In this document: piece by piece, positions 8,246-16,557 of the stretch
Layout: every line of letters starts with the position of its first letter
How positions within the stretch are numbered: the first letter of the stretch is position 1
From: Niabella sp.
GTDB lineage: Bacteria; Bacteroidota; Bacteroidia; Chitinophagales; Chitinophagaceae
Direction: 5' to 3'
Length of the DNA: 64,000 nucleotides
NCBI RefSeq assembly: GCF_030150205.1
Contig: NZ_JASLGT010000008.1
Location: 558,001 to 622,000 of the forward strand
Made by a program: the position numbers and the translations under genes
The notes under the pieces: model-generated
Database searches by the model: none
The model's input: the letters and a program-made list of their open reading frames with translations, nothing else
What the model was told of the DNA's origin: nothing

Positions 8246-8998
8246 TTAGTTAGAAATGGTACCGTTTTTTTTCGGATCTGCAGGATTCGTGATGTTGTAC
8301 AATATAAAGCCGCCCTTCACATAAGCGATCAGTGTTTGATCATAAGGAATCACATCTATAAAATCGGTATCGTCCGATAATACTTTTCTGCTCACGGGTT
8401 TTGTTTTATCGGTTACATCGATCACATTCAAACCATTTTTTCCCATGCATACATAAAGGATATTGTTCTTCAAACCCAACCCCTGCGGCTCACTCATCAC
8501 CAGTGTAGATACCTGTTTCGGGCTTAGTATATTAGTGCCCTGTATATCGTAAATATTCAGTTGGTTCAGGGTACCACCGCAGCCATTGTTATTGCTGCGC
8601 AGGGTTACATAGGCATAATTTTCATCCGCTACCACCGGGTCGCAGGAGCGCAGATGCTGGGCCTGCCCCTGAAGCTGCGGCTTTTTAGGATTGCTGTTGT
8701 CAAATACAAACATGCCCGTTTGTGAACCAATAAAAAGTTTATCCCGGTAAGGAAAGATGGTTTCAATGTTCCAGCCAACATTTTGCGTATTCAACAGCAC
8801 GGTTTGAGCCGGATCGGAAATATCAAAGGTCAGCAGTTTGGAATGATCTACCAGGTACAGGTAGTTGCCGGAAATGGTCAGGCGCGCCGTAGACCCGCCT
8901 TTGCCGGAGGACTGGGAGCCCATGGTATCGCCTTTTTTACAGCCAAGGGTAAGCAACAGGCCACCCGCTATCGTCATAAGAAGTTGTTTCAGGTTCAT
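8246..8998 (-). CDS. LVIVD-repeat lipoprotein
   Basis: 250 aa. The signal peptide ends in a lipobox (LLLTLGC, Cys20). The mature chain has beta-propeller-like repeats of the LVIVD type: LYLVDHSKLLTFDISDPA, LFIGSQTGMFVFDNSNPK and LYVCMGKNGLNVIDVTDKTKP. Such repeats form surface propellers of unknown binding function in Bacteroidota. It starts 18 bp after the related 9526 gene, so the pair looks like a tandem duplication. Confidence 0.8.
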   Translation of the reverse strand: MNLKQLLMTIAGGLLLTLGCKKGDTMGSQSSGKGGSTARLTISGNYLYLVDHSKLLTFDISDPAQTVLLNTQNVGWNIETIFPYRDKLFIGSQTGMFVFDNSNPKKPQLQGQAQHLRSCDPVVADENYAYVTLRSNNNGCGGTLNQLNIYDIQGTNILSPKQVSTLVMSEPQGLGLKNNILYVCMGKNGLNVIDVTDKTKPVSRKVLSDDTDFIDVIPYDQTLIAYVKGGFILYNITNPADPKKNGTISN

Positions 8999-9016
8999 CT
9001 GGAAATTTTTATAGGG

Positions 9017-9526
9017 TTAATAGGTACAGGTGGGATTGATAAGAGTTTTCTTTTGCCAGCCGGTCACCACCCCTTTTGACCGATCAGGACATTCAAAAGG
9101 TCCGCGTTCGGGCGGAAGCGCCATAGCAGGCAGTTGACCAAAAGCCTCCGGCAGCCGTTTAACGATCTGAAGTTTGTCCTGCTCAACCTTCAGGATTACC
9201 AGGTCGTTCTGGCTGTTGGTATAGATCAGCCCGTTCTTTACAGCTACCTCCTGTGCCCCGTTCACTTTAATAAAGCCTTTTTGCACGGGGGCCGCCGGAT
9301 CCGAAATATCGGTGATATGAATCCCTTTTCCTGTTTCCACCTGGTACAAAAGATCACCCCATACATAAATTTTGCCTCCGTTCTCAAGCGCCTGGGCGGG
9401 GGCCAGCGATACGCTCTTTATTTCCGAAAGATCTCCGTAAACCGGTGCATAACCGATCACTTCATTTTTCCGGTTGGAGCAGGACAGTAAAAGCAGAAAG
9501 CTCACAAGCATGCATACATTTTTCAT
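9017..9526 (-). CDS. Short LVIVD-repeat lipoprotein
   Basis: 169 aa from the ATG at 9526; a longer in-frame reading to 9616 lacks a signal peptide. MKNVCMLVSFLLLLSC gives a lipobox at Cys16. A single clear LVIVD unit is present (GIHITDISDPAAPVQKGFIKV) with flanking partial ones, so it is too short for a full propeller alone. The Cys-containing tail (FECPDRSKG... NPTCTY) is distinctive. First gene of the four-gene run ending at 7089. Confidence 0.75.
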   Translation of the reverse strand: MKNVCMLVSFLLLLSCSNRKNEVIGYAPVYGDLSEIKSVSLAPAQALENGGKIYVWGDLLYQVETGKGIHITDISDPAAPVQKGFIKVNGAQEVAVKNGLIYTNSQNDLVILKVEQDKLQIVKRLPEAFGQLPAMALPPERGPFECPDRSKGVVTGWQKKTLINPTCTY

Positions 9527-9968
9527 GGATTGGTTTTTATTTCGTTTTAATGATCGTTTCAGTCTTTCATACGACAGGATTACAAACCGGTTTGACGGTT
9601 CGACCGGGTTTGACATATTTCCCCTTCTATCCTGTTGCAGTCGTCGGTTTTATCAGTAACGCTGTTATGAACGAGAACGTGCACTGTTGTAAAAGTGCAA
9701 CAGCCCGCTTTACTTTTTTTTATTATCAGCAATGGGCGCCTTATAATATCATCAAACCTTATACTCCCAGCAGCCAGGTTGTCATCATCATCAACAGCAA
9801 AAAACGGTATTCGGCAATAGGAAGGAGTATTAACGGCACCATGAAAGATCCGGCAATTCAAAAAAGAGGGCGTTTTTAATCCGGAGCGGAAGTACAGGTT
9901 GCCGGTTACCCAAAAAAAAGAGGTTGCCCTGCTTTACAGAACAACCTCCGGTATGCGATAAAAAAAGC
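9527..9968. other. Intergenic, no gene supported
   Basis: Short ORFs on both strands here have no signal peptide, family motif or consistent composition. A CTGTTG/CAACAG hairpin lies near 9684-9703 without a T-run. The only well supported element is the terminator at 9912-9950. Confidence 0.6.
9912..9950 (-). terminator. Terminator of the 51-aa membrane protein gene
   Basis: Minus-strand hairpin GAGGTTG / CAACCTC with a 15-nt loop followed by eight T. It sits 18 bp after the stop of the 9969-10124 gene and supports that gene being real. Confidence 0.75.
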
Positions 9969-10124
9969 TTAGATAATATCCATTGCTTTTACAAAAAAAG
10001 TAGTCACAAAAGGCAGAACCAGCGTCAGCCAGGGATTGTGGCTAAAAATCAAGAACAGAAAAAATGCTGTGGAAAGGAAAAACAAGATCCACATTAATCC
10101 TTTATTTTTTGATGCTGCTGCCAT
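9969..10124 (-). CDS. 51-aa membrane protein
   Basis: ATG at 10124 to TAA at 9969. The product starts MAAASKNKGLMWILFFL, has two hydrophobic stretches separated by SHNPW, and ends VKAMDII. It is too short for most gene callers, but the reading frame fills the space, has a clean start and is followed by a strong terminator. No family recognised. Confidence 0.6.
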   Translation of the reverse strand: MAAASKNKGLMWILFFLSTAFFLFLIFSHNPWLTLVLPFVTTFFVKAMDII

Positions 10125-10537
10125 TTTTTTGAAATTTAGCACAAAAATAAGGGAACCGGACTAGATTAAAAAACGATGAGAACCGAACATTTCTATTTTT
10201 CCCGTCAACAACACCGGCTGAAGCTGCATTTTTAAAATTTTCTGCTACCCGTGGGCTTTTCCTGACGGCTTCAAAAAAAAACGCGTGTAAACCGTTTGCA
10301 ACAGGAATATCTGCGGCCTGTTATCTGGCCCTTATTTACCTTTTACCCTGGCGGAAAAGCAATGCTAGAACAGGAAATACGCCTAAGTCGAACCAGGTAA
10401 TTCACGCCCCATAATACGGCAAAAAAACAGGGGCTTTTTTTTGAATGTGTATCAAATACACATTATCTTTATAAAAAAGATCAACGATTATTCGATAAAA
10501 CCCCTTTACTTGCCGGTTTCATAGAAAAATTCTTACA
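10125..10537. other. Leader region of the glucanotransferase gene
   Basis: No gene seen. A weak hairpin with T8 (GCCCC at 10406-10410, GGGGC at 10430-10434, T 10435-10442) could stop upstream transcription. Immediately after it come the promoter and palindrome at 10440-10471. The transcript would have a leader of about 60 nt. Confidence 0.5.
10440..10471 (+). promoter_or_regulatory. Promoter with palindromic operator before malQ
   Basis: TTTG at 10440-10443 and TATCTTTA at 10464-10471 are separated by 20 bp, fitting the Bacteroidota -33/-7 arrangement (one mismatch in the -7 box). The spacer is filled by a perfect 9-bp inverted repeat, AATGTGTAT-CAA-ATACACATT (10444-10464). A dimeric regulator binding here would block or assist RNA polymerase; a maltose- or starch-responsive factor is a reasonable guess. 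Confidence 0.65.
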
Positions 10538-13210
10538 ATGAAAGTTCAGTTCAATATCAGGTTCCATACCCAATATGGAGAAAGTTTATGGCTATGCGGT
10601 ACAGGAAATGCCTGGGGGAACGAACATGGGGCAGACGGTATTCCGATGAAGTACCTTAATTATGATTACTGGACGCTGGAACTGGATCTGTCGCCTGAAA
10701 CCCTACAACAACCACTCGCTTATTTTTATACATTTCAGACCATAGAAGGCGAACGGATCCCGGAATACAAAACCGCCCGGCAGCTCCGGCTTCCGCTTCA
10801 GCCGGAAGATGTCCTGGTAATCTACGATACCTGGATCGCTACCGACGCGATTGAAAATGTATTTTATACCGCCCCGTTTGAAGAAGTATTATTGCCTGCC
10901 GCTTCAACCGCAGCACCCGTTCCGGTACCTGGCGCCAATTATATCTTTATGGTGAAGGCGCCCCTGCTGGAAGCCAACCAGGTCATTTGCCTGCTGGGCA
11001 ATACGAACGCACTTTCAAACTGGAACACAGCAGCGCCGGTGTTATTGCAAAAGACCGGTGCAGACTGGATGGTGCAGCTGGCTATAGAACCGGAACCGCT
11101 TTCACTGGAATATAAATACGGTATTTATGATACCCATCAACAGCGTTTTATTGCGTATGAAGAAAGAGAAAACCGGGTGCAGGACTGGCCGCCAACGGAA
11201 CGGGGGATCACTGTTTTGCAGGATGGTTTTATCAGACGCCCCAACAATACCTGGCGGGGCACCGGACTGGCCATTCCGGTGTTCAGTCTCAGAACAGAAA
11301 ACGGGTTGGGGATCGGTGAATTCAACGACCTCAAACAGCTGGCAGACTGGGCACAGCAAACCGGCTTAAAGCTGATCCAGATCCTGCCGGTAAATGATAC
11401 CACTGCCACCTTTACCTGGCATGATTCCTATCCCTACGCAGCAATTTCTGCCTTCGCCCTTCACCCCATTTACCTGAACCTGGAAACCGTGGCCGGTGAC
11501 AAGGCACAGGACCTCGTAAGCGGACTCTGTGCCGATAAGGAACGCCTCAATGCCCTTCCGCAGATCGATTATGAAGCCGTACTGCAGTTAAAGATCCAGA
11601 CACTAAAAAAATTATTTGACCGGCTGGGCAAGGAACAACTGCAATCAAAAAGCTATAAGGACTTCTTTGAAACCAACCGGCACTGGCTGCAACCCTATGC
11701 CGTATTTTGTTACCTGCGGGATCAATATAAAACAGTTGACTACTCTAAATGGGCGGCAAACAGCGTGTACGATCCGGCTACCATTGCCTCGCTTTTCCGG
11801 AAGAATCCCGTGGTTAATTTTTATTGTTTCCTACAGTACCATCTGCATCTTCAATTGGAAGCAGCCGTTGCCGATGCCCATAAAAAAGGCATTGTAATCA
11901 AGGGTGATATTCCCATCGGCGTATACCGGTACGGTTGCGATACCTGGGTGGCTCCGGAGCTTTATCATATGGAGCTTCAGTCAGGCGCGCCTCCGGATGA
12001 TTTTGCTGTGTACGGGCAAAACTGGGGATTCCCCACTTACAACTGGCCCCGCATGCAGGAAGATCATTTCAGCTGGTGGCGAAGCCGGTTTGAGCAGATG
12101 AGTCATTATTTTGACGCATTCCGCATCGATCATATCCTTGGCTTTTTCCGTATATGGAGCATTCCGCTGAACGGCATACAGGGCATTATGGGCTATTTTG
12201 ATCCCAGCATTTCGCTAAAAGCTGAAGAGTTTCATGAAAGGGATATTCAGTTCAGCGAAGACCGGTTCTGTAATCCGTTCATCAATAACATCGTACTGCA
12301 GCAGGTATTTGGCGACCAGGCAGCACTTATAAAAAAACAATTCCTGGCAACGGAAAACGGGTTCGACTACTTCTTCCTTCCAGACTTTGACAGTCAGCGG
12401 AAACTGGAAGGCTGGTTCACCCAGCAAGGTGACCCGGATGGTTTGAAGCAGGGACTATTCCAGCTGCTGGCCAATGTACTGATGCTGAAACAAAGAACCG
12501 GCGGCTCCACCGGTTATCATCCCCGTTTCGGGCTGGATCAAACCATCTCTTTTCAATCGTTGCCGCATGATCAGCAAACAAAAATAAAAGCGCTTTATAA
12601 TGATTATTTTTTCAGACGGCAGGATGCATTCTGGAAAAAAGAATCGATGAAAAAGCTTCCGGAGCTAAAAGCGTCCACCAATATGCTTATCTGCGGGGAG
12701 GACCTGGGACTGGTTCCATCCTGCGTTCCGGAGGTTATGCGGGAACTGGGTATTCTCAGTCTGGAGATTCAGCGCATGCCCAAACAATCGGGGATCCGTT
12801 TCTTCAATCCGGCCAATGCGCCCTATCTTTCCGTGGTATCTCCGTCTACACACGATATGAGCACGATCCGCGGATGGTGGGAAGAAAACCGGGAACTCAC
12901 GCAAACCTTCTATAATGAAATGCTGCACCTCCAGGGTGAGGCGCCCCGTTACTGCGAAGACTGGATCAACCGGGAGATCATCAAACAACATCTTTCCGCC
13001 CCCGCGATGTGGTGCATCTGCCAGCTGCAGGACTTCCTGGGTATGGACGAACATATCCGGAGAAAAGATCCCGCGGAAGAACGCATCAACATCCCTGCCG
13101 ATCCGCATCATTACTGGCGGTACCGTATGCATCTGACGCTTACACAGCTGATCGAAAACAAAGCCTTTACCAACCAGCTCAAAACAATGATCATTAATAG
13201 TGGCAGATAG
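10538..13210 (+). CDS. malQ: 4-alpha-glucanotransferase with two N-terminal CBM20 modules (DPE2-like)
   Basis: 890 aa. Transfers alpha-1,4-glucan segments in maltodextrin/starch metabolism. Two starch-binding CBM20-like modules occupy about residues 1-115 and 135-235 (LCGTGNAWGN...; LLGNTNALSNWN), followed by the GH77 barrel from about 245. Catalytic-site motifs are seen: nucleophile region FDAFRIDHILGFFR (near 530), acid/base CGEDLG (near 720) and STHDMSTIRGWW (near 772). The CBM20-GH77 layout is that of plant DPE2 and Bacteroidota enzymes rather than E. coli MalQ. No signal peptide, so cytoplasmic. Confidence 0.93.
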   Translation: MKVQFNIRFHTQYGESLWLCGTGNAWGNEHGADGIPMKYLNYDYWTLELDLSPETLQQPLAYFYTFQTIEGERIPEYKTARQLRLPLQPEDVLVIYDTWIATDAIENVFYTAPFEEVLLPAASTAAPVPVPGANYIFMVKAPLLEANQVICLLGNTNALSNWNTAAPVLLQKTGADWMVQLAIEPEPLSLEYKYGIYDTHQQRFIAYEERENRVQDWPPTERGITVLQDGFIRRPNNTWRGTGLAIPVFSLRTENGLGIGEFNDLKQLADWAQQTGLKLIQILPVNDTTATFTWHDSYPYAAISAFALHPIYLNLETVAGDKAQDLVSGLCADKERLNALPQIDYEAVLQLKIQTLKKLFDRLGKEQLQSKSYKDFFETNRHWLQPYAVFCYLRDQYKTVDYSKWAANSVYDPATIASLFRKNPVVNFYCFLQYHLHLQLEAAVADAHKKGIVIKGDIPIGVYRYGCDTWVAPELYHMELQSGAPPDDFAVYGQNWGFPTYNWPRMQEDHFSWWRSRFEQMSHYFDAFRIDHILGFFRIWSIPLNGIQGIMGYFDPSISLKAEEFHERDIQFSEDRFCNPFINNIVLQQVFGDQAALIKKQFLATENGFDYFFLPDFDSQRKLEGWFTQQGDPDGLKQGLFQLLANVLMLKQRTGGSTGYHPRFGLDQTISFQSLPHDQQTKIKALYNDYFFRRQDAFWKKESMKKLPELKASTNMLICGEDLGLVPSCVPEVMRELGILSLEIQRMPKQSGIRFFNPANAPYLSVVSPSTHDMSTIRGWWEENRELTQTFYNEMLHLQGEAPRYCEDWINREIIKQHLSAPAMWCICQLQDFLGMDEHIRRKDPAEERINIPADPHHYWRYRMHLTLTQLIENKAFTNQLKTMIINSGR

Positions 13211-13262
13211 ACCGGTTTTGCATTCGGATTTGTTGGATCCGATGAGCAATGCCCAGGGCTAA

Positions 13263-13952
13263 ATGCTCCACAATAGCTATCAGTTAGCAGTGGTCAGTTA
13301 GCAGATGATTCGTTGCGGAGTAAAAAGTATATACGCTAAAAGCAGCACTCCACGTTCAACAACCTGCTGAAGATTGAATGCTCCACAATGGCTATCAGTT
13401 ATCAGTGGTCAGTTATCAGATGATTCGTTACGGAGTAAGAAGCATACACACCCAAAGCAGCACTCCACGCTCAACAACCTGCTGAAGATTGAATGCTCCC
13501 CAATGGCTATCAGTTTTCAGCGGTCAGTTATCAGATGATTCGTTACGGAGTAAGAAGTATATACGCTAAAAGCAGTACTCCACGCTCAACAACCTGCTGA
13601 AGATTGAATGCTCCCCAATGGCTATCAATTTTCAGTGGTCAGTTATCAGATGATTCGTTACGGAGTAAGAAGTATCTATGCTAAAAGCAGCACTCCACGC
13701 TCAGCAACCTGCTGAAGATTGAAAGCTCCACAATGGCTATCAGTTATCAGTGGTCAGTTATCAGATGATTCGTTACGGAGTAAGAAGCATCTATGCTAAA
13801 AGCAGCACTCCACGCTCAGCAACCTGCTGAAGATTGAATGCTCCCCAATGGCTATCAGTTTTCAGCGGTCAGTTATCAGATGATTCGTTACGAAGTAAGA
13901 AGCATCTATGCTAAAAGCAGCACTCCACGCTCAACAACCTGCTGAAGACTAA
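13263..13952. repeat. Six tandem copies of a 115-bp repeat
   Basis: Copies begin at 13263, 13378, 13493, 13608, 13723 and 13838, each exactly 115 bp, with few substitutions and no indels. Each holds ATCAGT(T/G)... GGTCAGTTATCAG sub-repeats, a GATTCGTTACGGAG block and CAACCTGCTGAAG. 115 is not a multiple of three and stops occur in all frames, so it is noncoding. A text-like tail (ACTGAGAACTGAGAAC) follows to about 13980. This fills most of the gap between malQ and the next gene. Confidence 0.95.
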
Positions 13953-13993
13953 TGACTGAGAACTGAGAACTAAAGACTGACCACTAATAATCG

Positions 13994-14001
13994 TACCTTT
14001 G
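13994..14001 (+). promoter_or_regulatory. -7 box TACCTTTG
   Basis: Perfect TAnnTTTG match ending 20 bp before the ATG of the 54-aa gene, just after the repeat array. No good -33 element seen. Confidence 0.55.
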
Positions 14002-14021
14002 TATTTTAAACCGTTCGTGAA

Positions 14022-14186
14022 ATGGGCATCTGGGACCAAATAGCACAGTATTTATTCTTAAAGAAGAAAGATCCGAATACTCCTAAAAGCAGTTGGGTGC
14101 GTTATATGCACGGTATTAACCGGTTGAGTATTTTATTGTTCCTGATCGCGGTTATCTTCATTATTATCCGCCTGCTGACGCGCTAA
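14022..14186 (+). CDS. 54-aa single-helix membrane protein
   Basis: ATG 14022 to TAA 14184-14186. The product has a charged N-terminal half (LKKKDPNTPKSSW), a YMHGINRLSILLF motif and one hydrophobic helix ending in RLLTR. It resembles a short conserved Bacteroidota family (DUF6728, from memory, not checked). Its 3' end overlaps the convergent lpxB by 23 bp. A perfect -7 box precedes it. Confidence 0.7.
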   Translation: MGIWDQIAQYLFLKKKDPNTPKSSWVRYMHGINRLSILLFLIAVIFIIIRLLTR

Positions 14187-15372
14187 ACGCAGTAATAATC
14201 GCCGCCGCCTTCCGGGATGCATCTCCCTCCGCGGCCAGGATCTGGTGCAGTGCGTCGTAATCCTTTTTCAGCACTACTTTCCGGTCTTCGTCAAATAGCA
14301 GGGCTTTTAATTCGGCAATAATATTCTCCGTATTCATCTCCCCCTGGATCAATTCCTTCACCACCGGCTTATCCATGATCAGGTTCACCAGTGAAATATA
14401 TTTGATACTGATCACCCGTTTGGCGATCTGGTAGCTGATCTCAGAGCCTTTGTAACAAACCACCTCCGGCACTCCAAACAGGGCGGTTTCCAGTGTGGCA
14501 GTTCCCGAAGTGACCAACGCAGCAGTCGCCTGCAGCAACACATCATAGGTACGGTTGTTCACGATACTTACATTGGGATATTGCCTTGTAAATTGCTCAT
14601 AAAAGGCATCCTCCACTGCCGGAGCCTGTGCCACCACAAACTGGTAATCCGGAAACGCCTTACTCACCGCCAGCATCACCGGCAGCTTTTTTTCAATTTC
14701 CTGTTTCCGGCTGCCCGGTAACAAGGCAATGACGGGCTTGGTTACCGGCGCACCTGCAGCGTCACGAATCACCAGGTCGGTTCCTACTTTCTTTTTCCGG
14801 TCGATCTCTTCAATGAGGGGATGTCCTACATAATCTACCGCCCAGTTCCATTTGTTTTCGTAGTAGGCCTTTTCAAAGGGCAGGATCACCAGCATCTTAT
14901 CAATATGGCGCTTCATCATCTTTACCCTTCCCTCTTTCCAGGCCCATACCTGTGGCGAAATGTAATAGACTACCTTAATGCCCTGCCCGCTGGCCCATTT
15001 GGCAATGCGCAGGTTAAAACCGGGGTAATCTACCAGCACCAGTACATCGGGTTCAAATGCCAGGATGTCTTCCTTGCAAAACCGCAGGTTATTCAGGATG
15101 GTCTTCAGGTTCATCACCACTTCCACAAACCCCATAAACGCAAGGTCGCGGTAATGCTTCACCAGGTCCATACCGGCTGCCTGCATTTTATCGCCGCCCC
15201 AGCCACGGATCCGGCTTTCCGGCAGTAATTGTTTGATCGCTGCCACCAGGTTGCCCCCGTGCAGATCACCCGAGGCTTCGCCCGCAATGATATAATATTT
15301 GTGCCTGTTGTTATTCACGTTTTTTCCGGTGTTTTTGATATTGAAGGCGCAATGAATCCTGACATACGACAC
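14164..15372 (-). CDS. lpxB: Lipid-A-disaccharide synthase
   Basis: 402 aa as read from ATG 15372; a GTG at 15318 (VNNNRHKYYIIAG) may be the true start because the first 18 residues are not typical. It condenses UDP-2,3-diacylglucosamine with lipid X to form the lipid A disaccharide. Family motifs: IIAGEASGDLHGG near the start, ISPQVWAWKEGR, ALLPGSRKQEI and SGTATLETALFGVPEVVCYKGS. It lies downstream of surE in the same direction, a common pairing in Bacteroidota. Confidence 0.95.
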   Translation of the reverse strand: MSYVRIHCAFNIKNTGKNVNNNRHKYYIIAGEASGDLHGGNLVAAIKQLLPESRIRGWGGDKMQAAGMDLVKHYRDLAFMGFVEVVMNLKTILNNLRFCKEDILAFEPDVLVLVDYPGFNLRIAKWASGQGIKVVYYISPQVWAWKEGRVKMMKRHIDKMLVILPFEKAYYENKWNWAVDYVGHPLIEEIDRKKKVGTDLVIRDAAGAPVTKPVIALLPGSRKQEIEKKLPVMLAVSKAFPDYQFVVAQAPAVEDAFYEQFTRQYPNVSIVNNRTYDVLLQATAALVTSGTATLETALFGVPEVVCYKGSEISYQIAKRVISIKYISLVNLIMDKPVVKELIQGEMNTENIIAELKALLFDEDRKVVLKKDYDALHQILAAEGDASRKAAAIITAFSASAGG

Positions 15373-15403
15373 CAGATACCGGAGACGATATCAGACAATA
15401 AAC

Positions 15404-15483
15404 ATTAGTCTTTAGACTACTCCTCATCAGCTATGAACCATTTCCAATTTTTCACATCTTCACATTCCCACATTCTCAAATTT
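15404..15483. repeat. Text-like low-complexity tract between surE and lpxB
   Basis: The gap is made of near-repeats of short words: AGTCTTTAGACTAC, then CACATCTTCACATTCCCACATTCTCAAATTTTC in overlapping 8-11 bp variants (15440-15483). The tract runs into the last codons of surE, whose TGA stop lies at its edge. Such tracts recur in this window. Confidence 0.6.
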
Positions 15484-16284
15484 TCAAATTGATTCACCCC
15501 AGTCTTTTTCCAGCTTCTGCTTCAATCCATAATCCGTAAGATCAAATTCAACGGGCACTACGCTTACATAGTTATTGGCTAAAGCCCATACATCCGTATC
15601 TTTCGATTTATCAAAGTTCACAAACTCCCCTGTAAGCCAGTAATATTTTCGTCCGTGCGGATCCTTCCGCTCAATAAATTTTTCCTGGTACTTGGCATAG
15701 GCCTGTTTACAGATCTTATATCCTTTGAGCTCTTCAGCCGGTGCTTTGGGAATGTTTACATTCAGGAGAAAATGCTGGGGCAGTTTCTTTTTCAGCATCT
15801 TTTCCACAATCAGCCGGGCATACTGCCGGGAGGCTGTAAAATCCGGCTCCGCACCATAGTCCAGCAGGGAGAAGCCTACCGCAGGAATGCTTTCAATAGC
15901 TGCTTCCATTGCTGCCGACATGGTTCCGGAATAAATCACATTGATACTGTGGTTTGCGCCATGATTAATGCCGCTTACACAGATATCGGGCTTGCGGTGC
16001 AGGATCTTATCTACCGCCAGTTTTACACAATCCACCGGGGTACCGGAGCAGGAAAAAGCGCGCACGCCCTCAAACAGTTCCACTTCATACAAACGCAGCG
16101 GATGCCCGATGGTAATAGCGTGTCCCATACCCGATTGGGGTTTATCCGGTGCCACCACTACAATTTTGCCAAGGCCCCGTACTGCTTCCACCAGGTTGCG
16201 GATACCGGCCGCAGCAACCCCGTCATCATTGGTCACCAGGATGATGGGCTCTTCTTTTTTTGCTTTCTGTCTTTTGTTCGTCAT
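15484..16284 (-). CDS. surE: 5'/3'-nucleotidase SurE
   Basis: 266 aa from ATG 16284 (an upstream TTG at 16293 adds three residues). SurE is a metal-dependent nucleoside monophosphate phosphatase of the stationary phase. The metal-binding motif VTNDDGVAAAGI is near the N-terminus, followed by APDKPQSGMGHAIT, SCSGTPVDCVK and the SGINHGANHSINVIYSGTMSAAMEA signature. Likely cotranscribed with lpxB. Confidence 0.95.
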   Translation of the reverse strand: MTNKRQKAKKEEPIILVTNDDGVAAAGIRNLVEAVRGLGKIVVVAPDKPQSGMGHAITIGHPLRLYEVELFEGVRAFSCSGTPVDCVKLAVDKILHRKPDICVSGINHGANHSINVIYSGTMSAAMEAAIESIPAVGFSLLDYGAEPDFTASRQYARLIVEKMLKKKLPQHFLLNVNIPKAPAEELKGYKICKQAYAKYQEKFIERKDPHGRKYYWLTGEFVNFDKSKDTDVWALANNYVSVVPVEFDLTDYGLKQKLEKDWGESI

Positions 16285-16446
16285 AGATTGCAAAAATAGC
16301 TGAAAAGGACTATACGAAAAGAACGCGGATACTATTGGTTATAGAACATTTTTTACGCTGAAGCTCCTGAGATCAGCGCAACTTACGGGTTTGCCTGAAA
16401 TGCCGCCTATTCAGCATTACTACATTTTCCGGGTGAGCGGTGAACT

Positions 16447-16532
16447 AAATTTACCCACAAAATATACTAAATTTACCCACTAAATGGACAAAATTTACCC
16501 ATTAAATGGATAAAATTTACCTGCAAATTTGT
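16447..16532 (+). repeat. Four 22-bp direct repeats upstream of the DUF4143 ATPase
   Basis: Units begin at 16447, 16469, 16491 and 16513, spaced exactly 22 bp, with core AAATTTACCCA(C/T)(T/A)AAATGGA; the last is degenerate. Two helical turns per unit puts every copy on the same DNA face. They end about 25 bp before the ATPase ATG, with a -7-like TATCTTGC following, suggesting cooperative protein binding at the promoter. The rest of the 16285-16557 gap shows nothing else. Confidence 0.8.
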
Positions 16533-16557
16533 ATCTTGCAGTAAAATATACGCCAAA

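Noticed and set aside
9580..9861. 93-aa minus-strand ORF
   Set aside because: No signal peptide or family pattern; overlaps the promoter area of the LVIVD operon.
13263..13952. CRISPR array
   Set aside because: The repeat is 115 bp with no spacers; units are directly tandem.
16447..16532. Plasmid origin iterons
   Set aside because: No Rep gene; single array upstream of a DUF4143 ATPase in otherwise chromosomal context.
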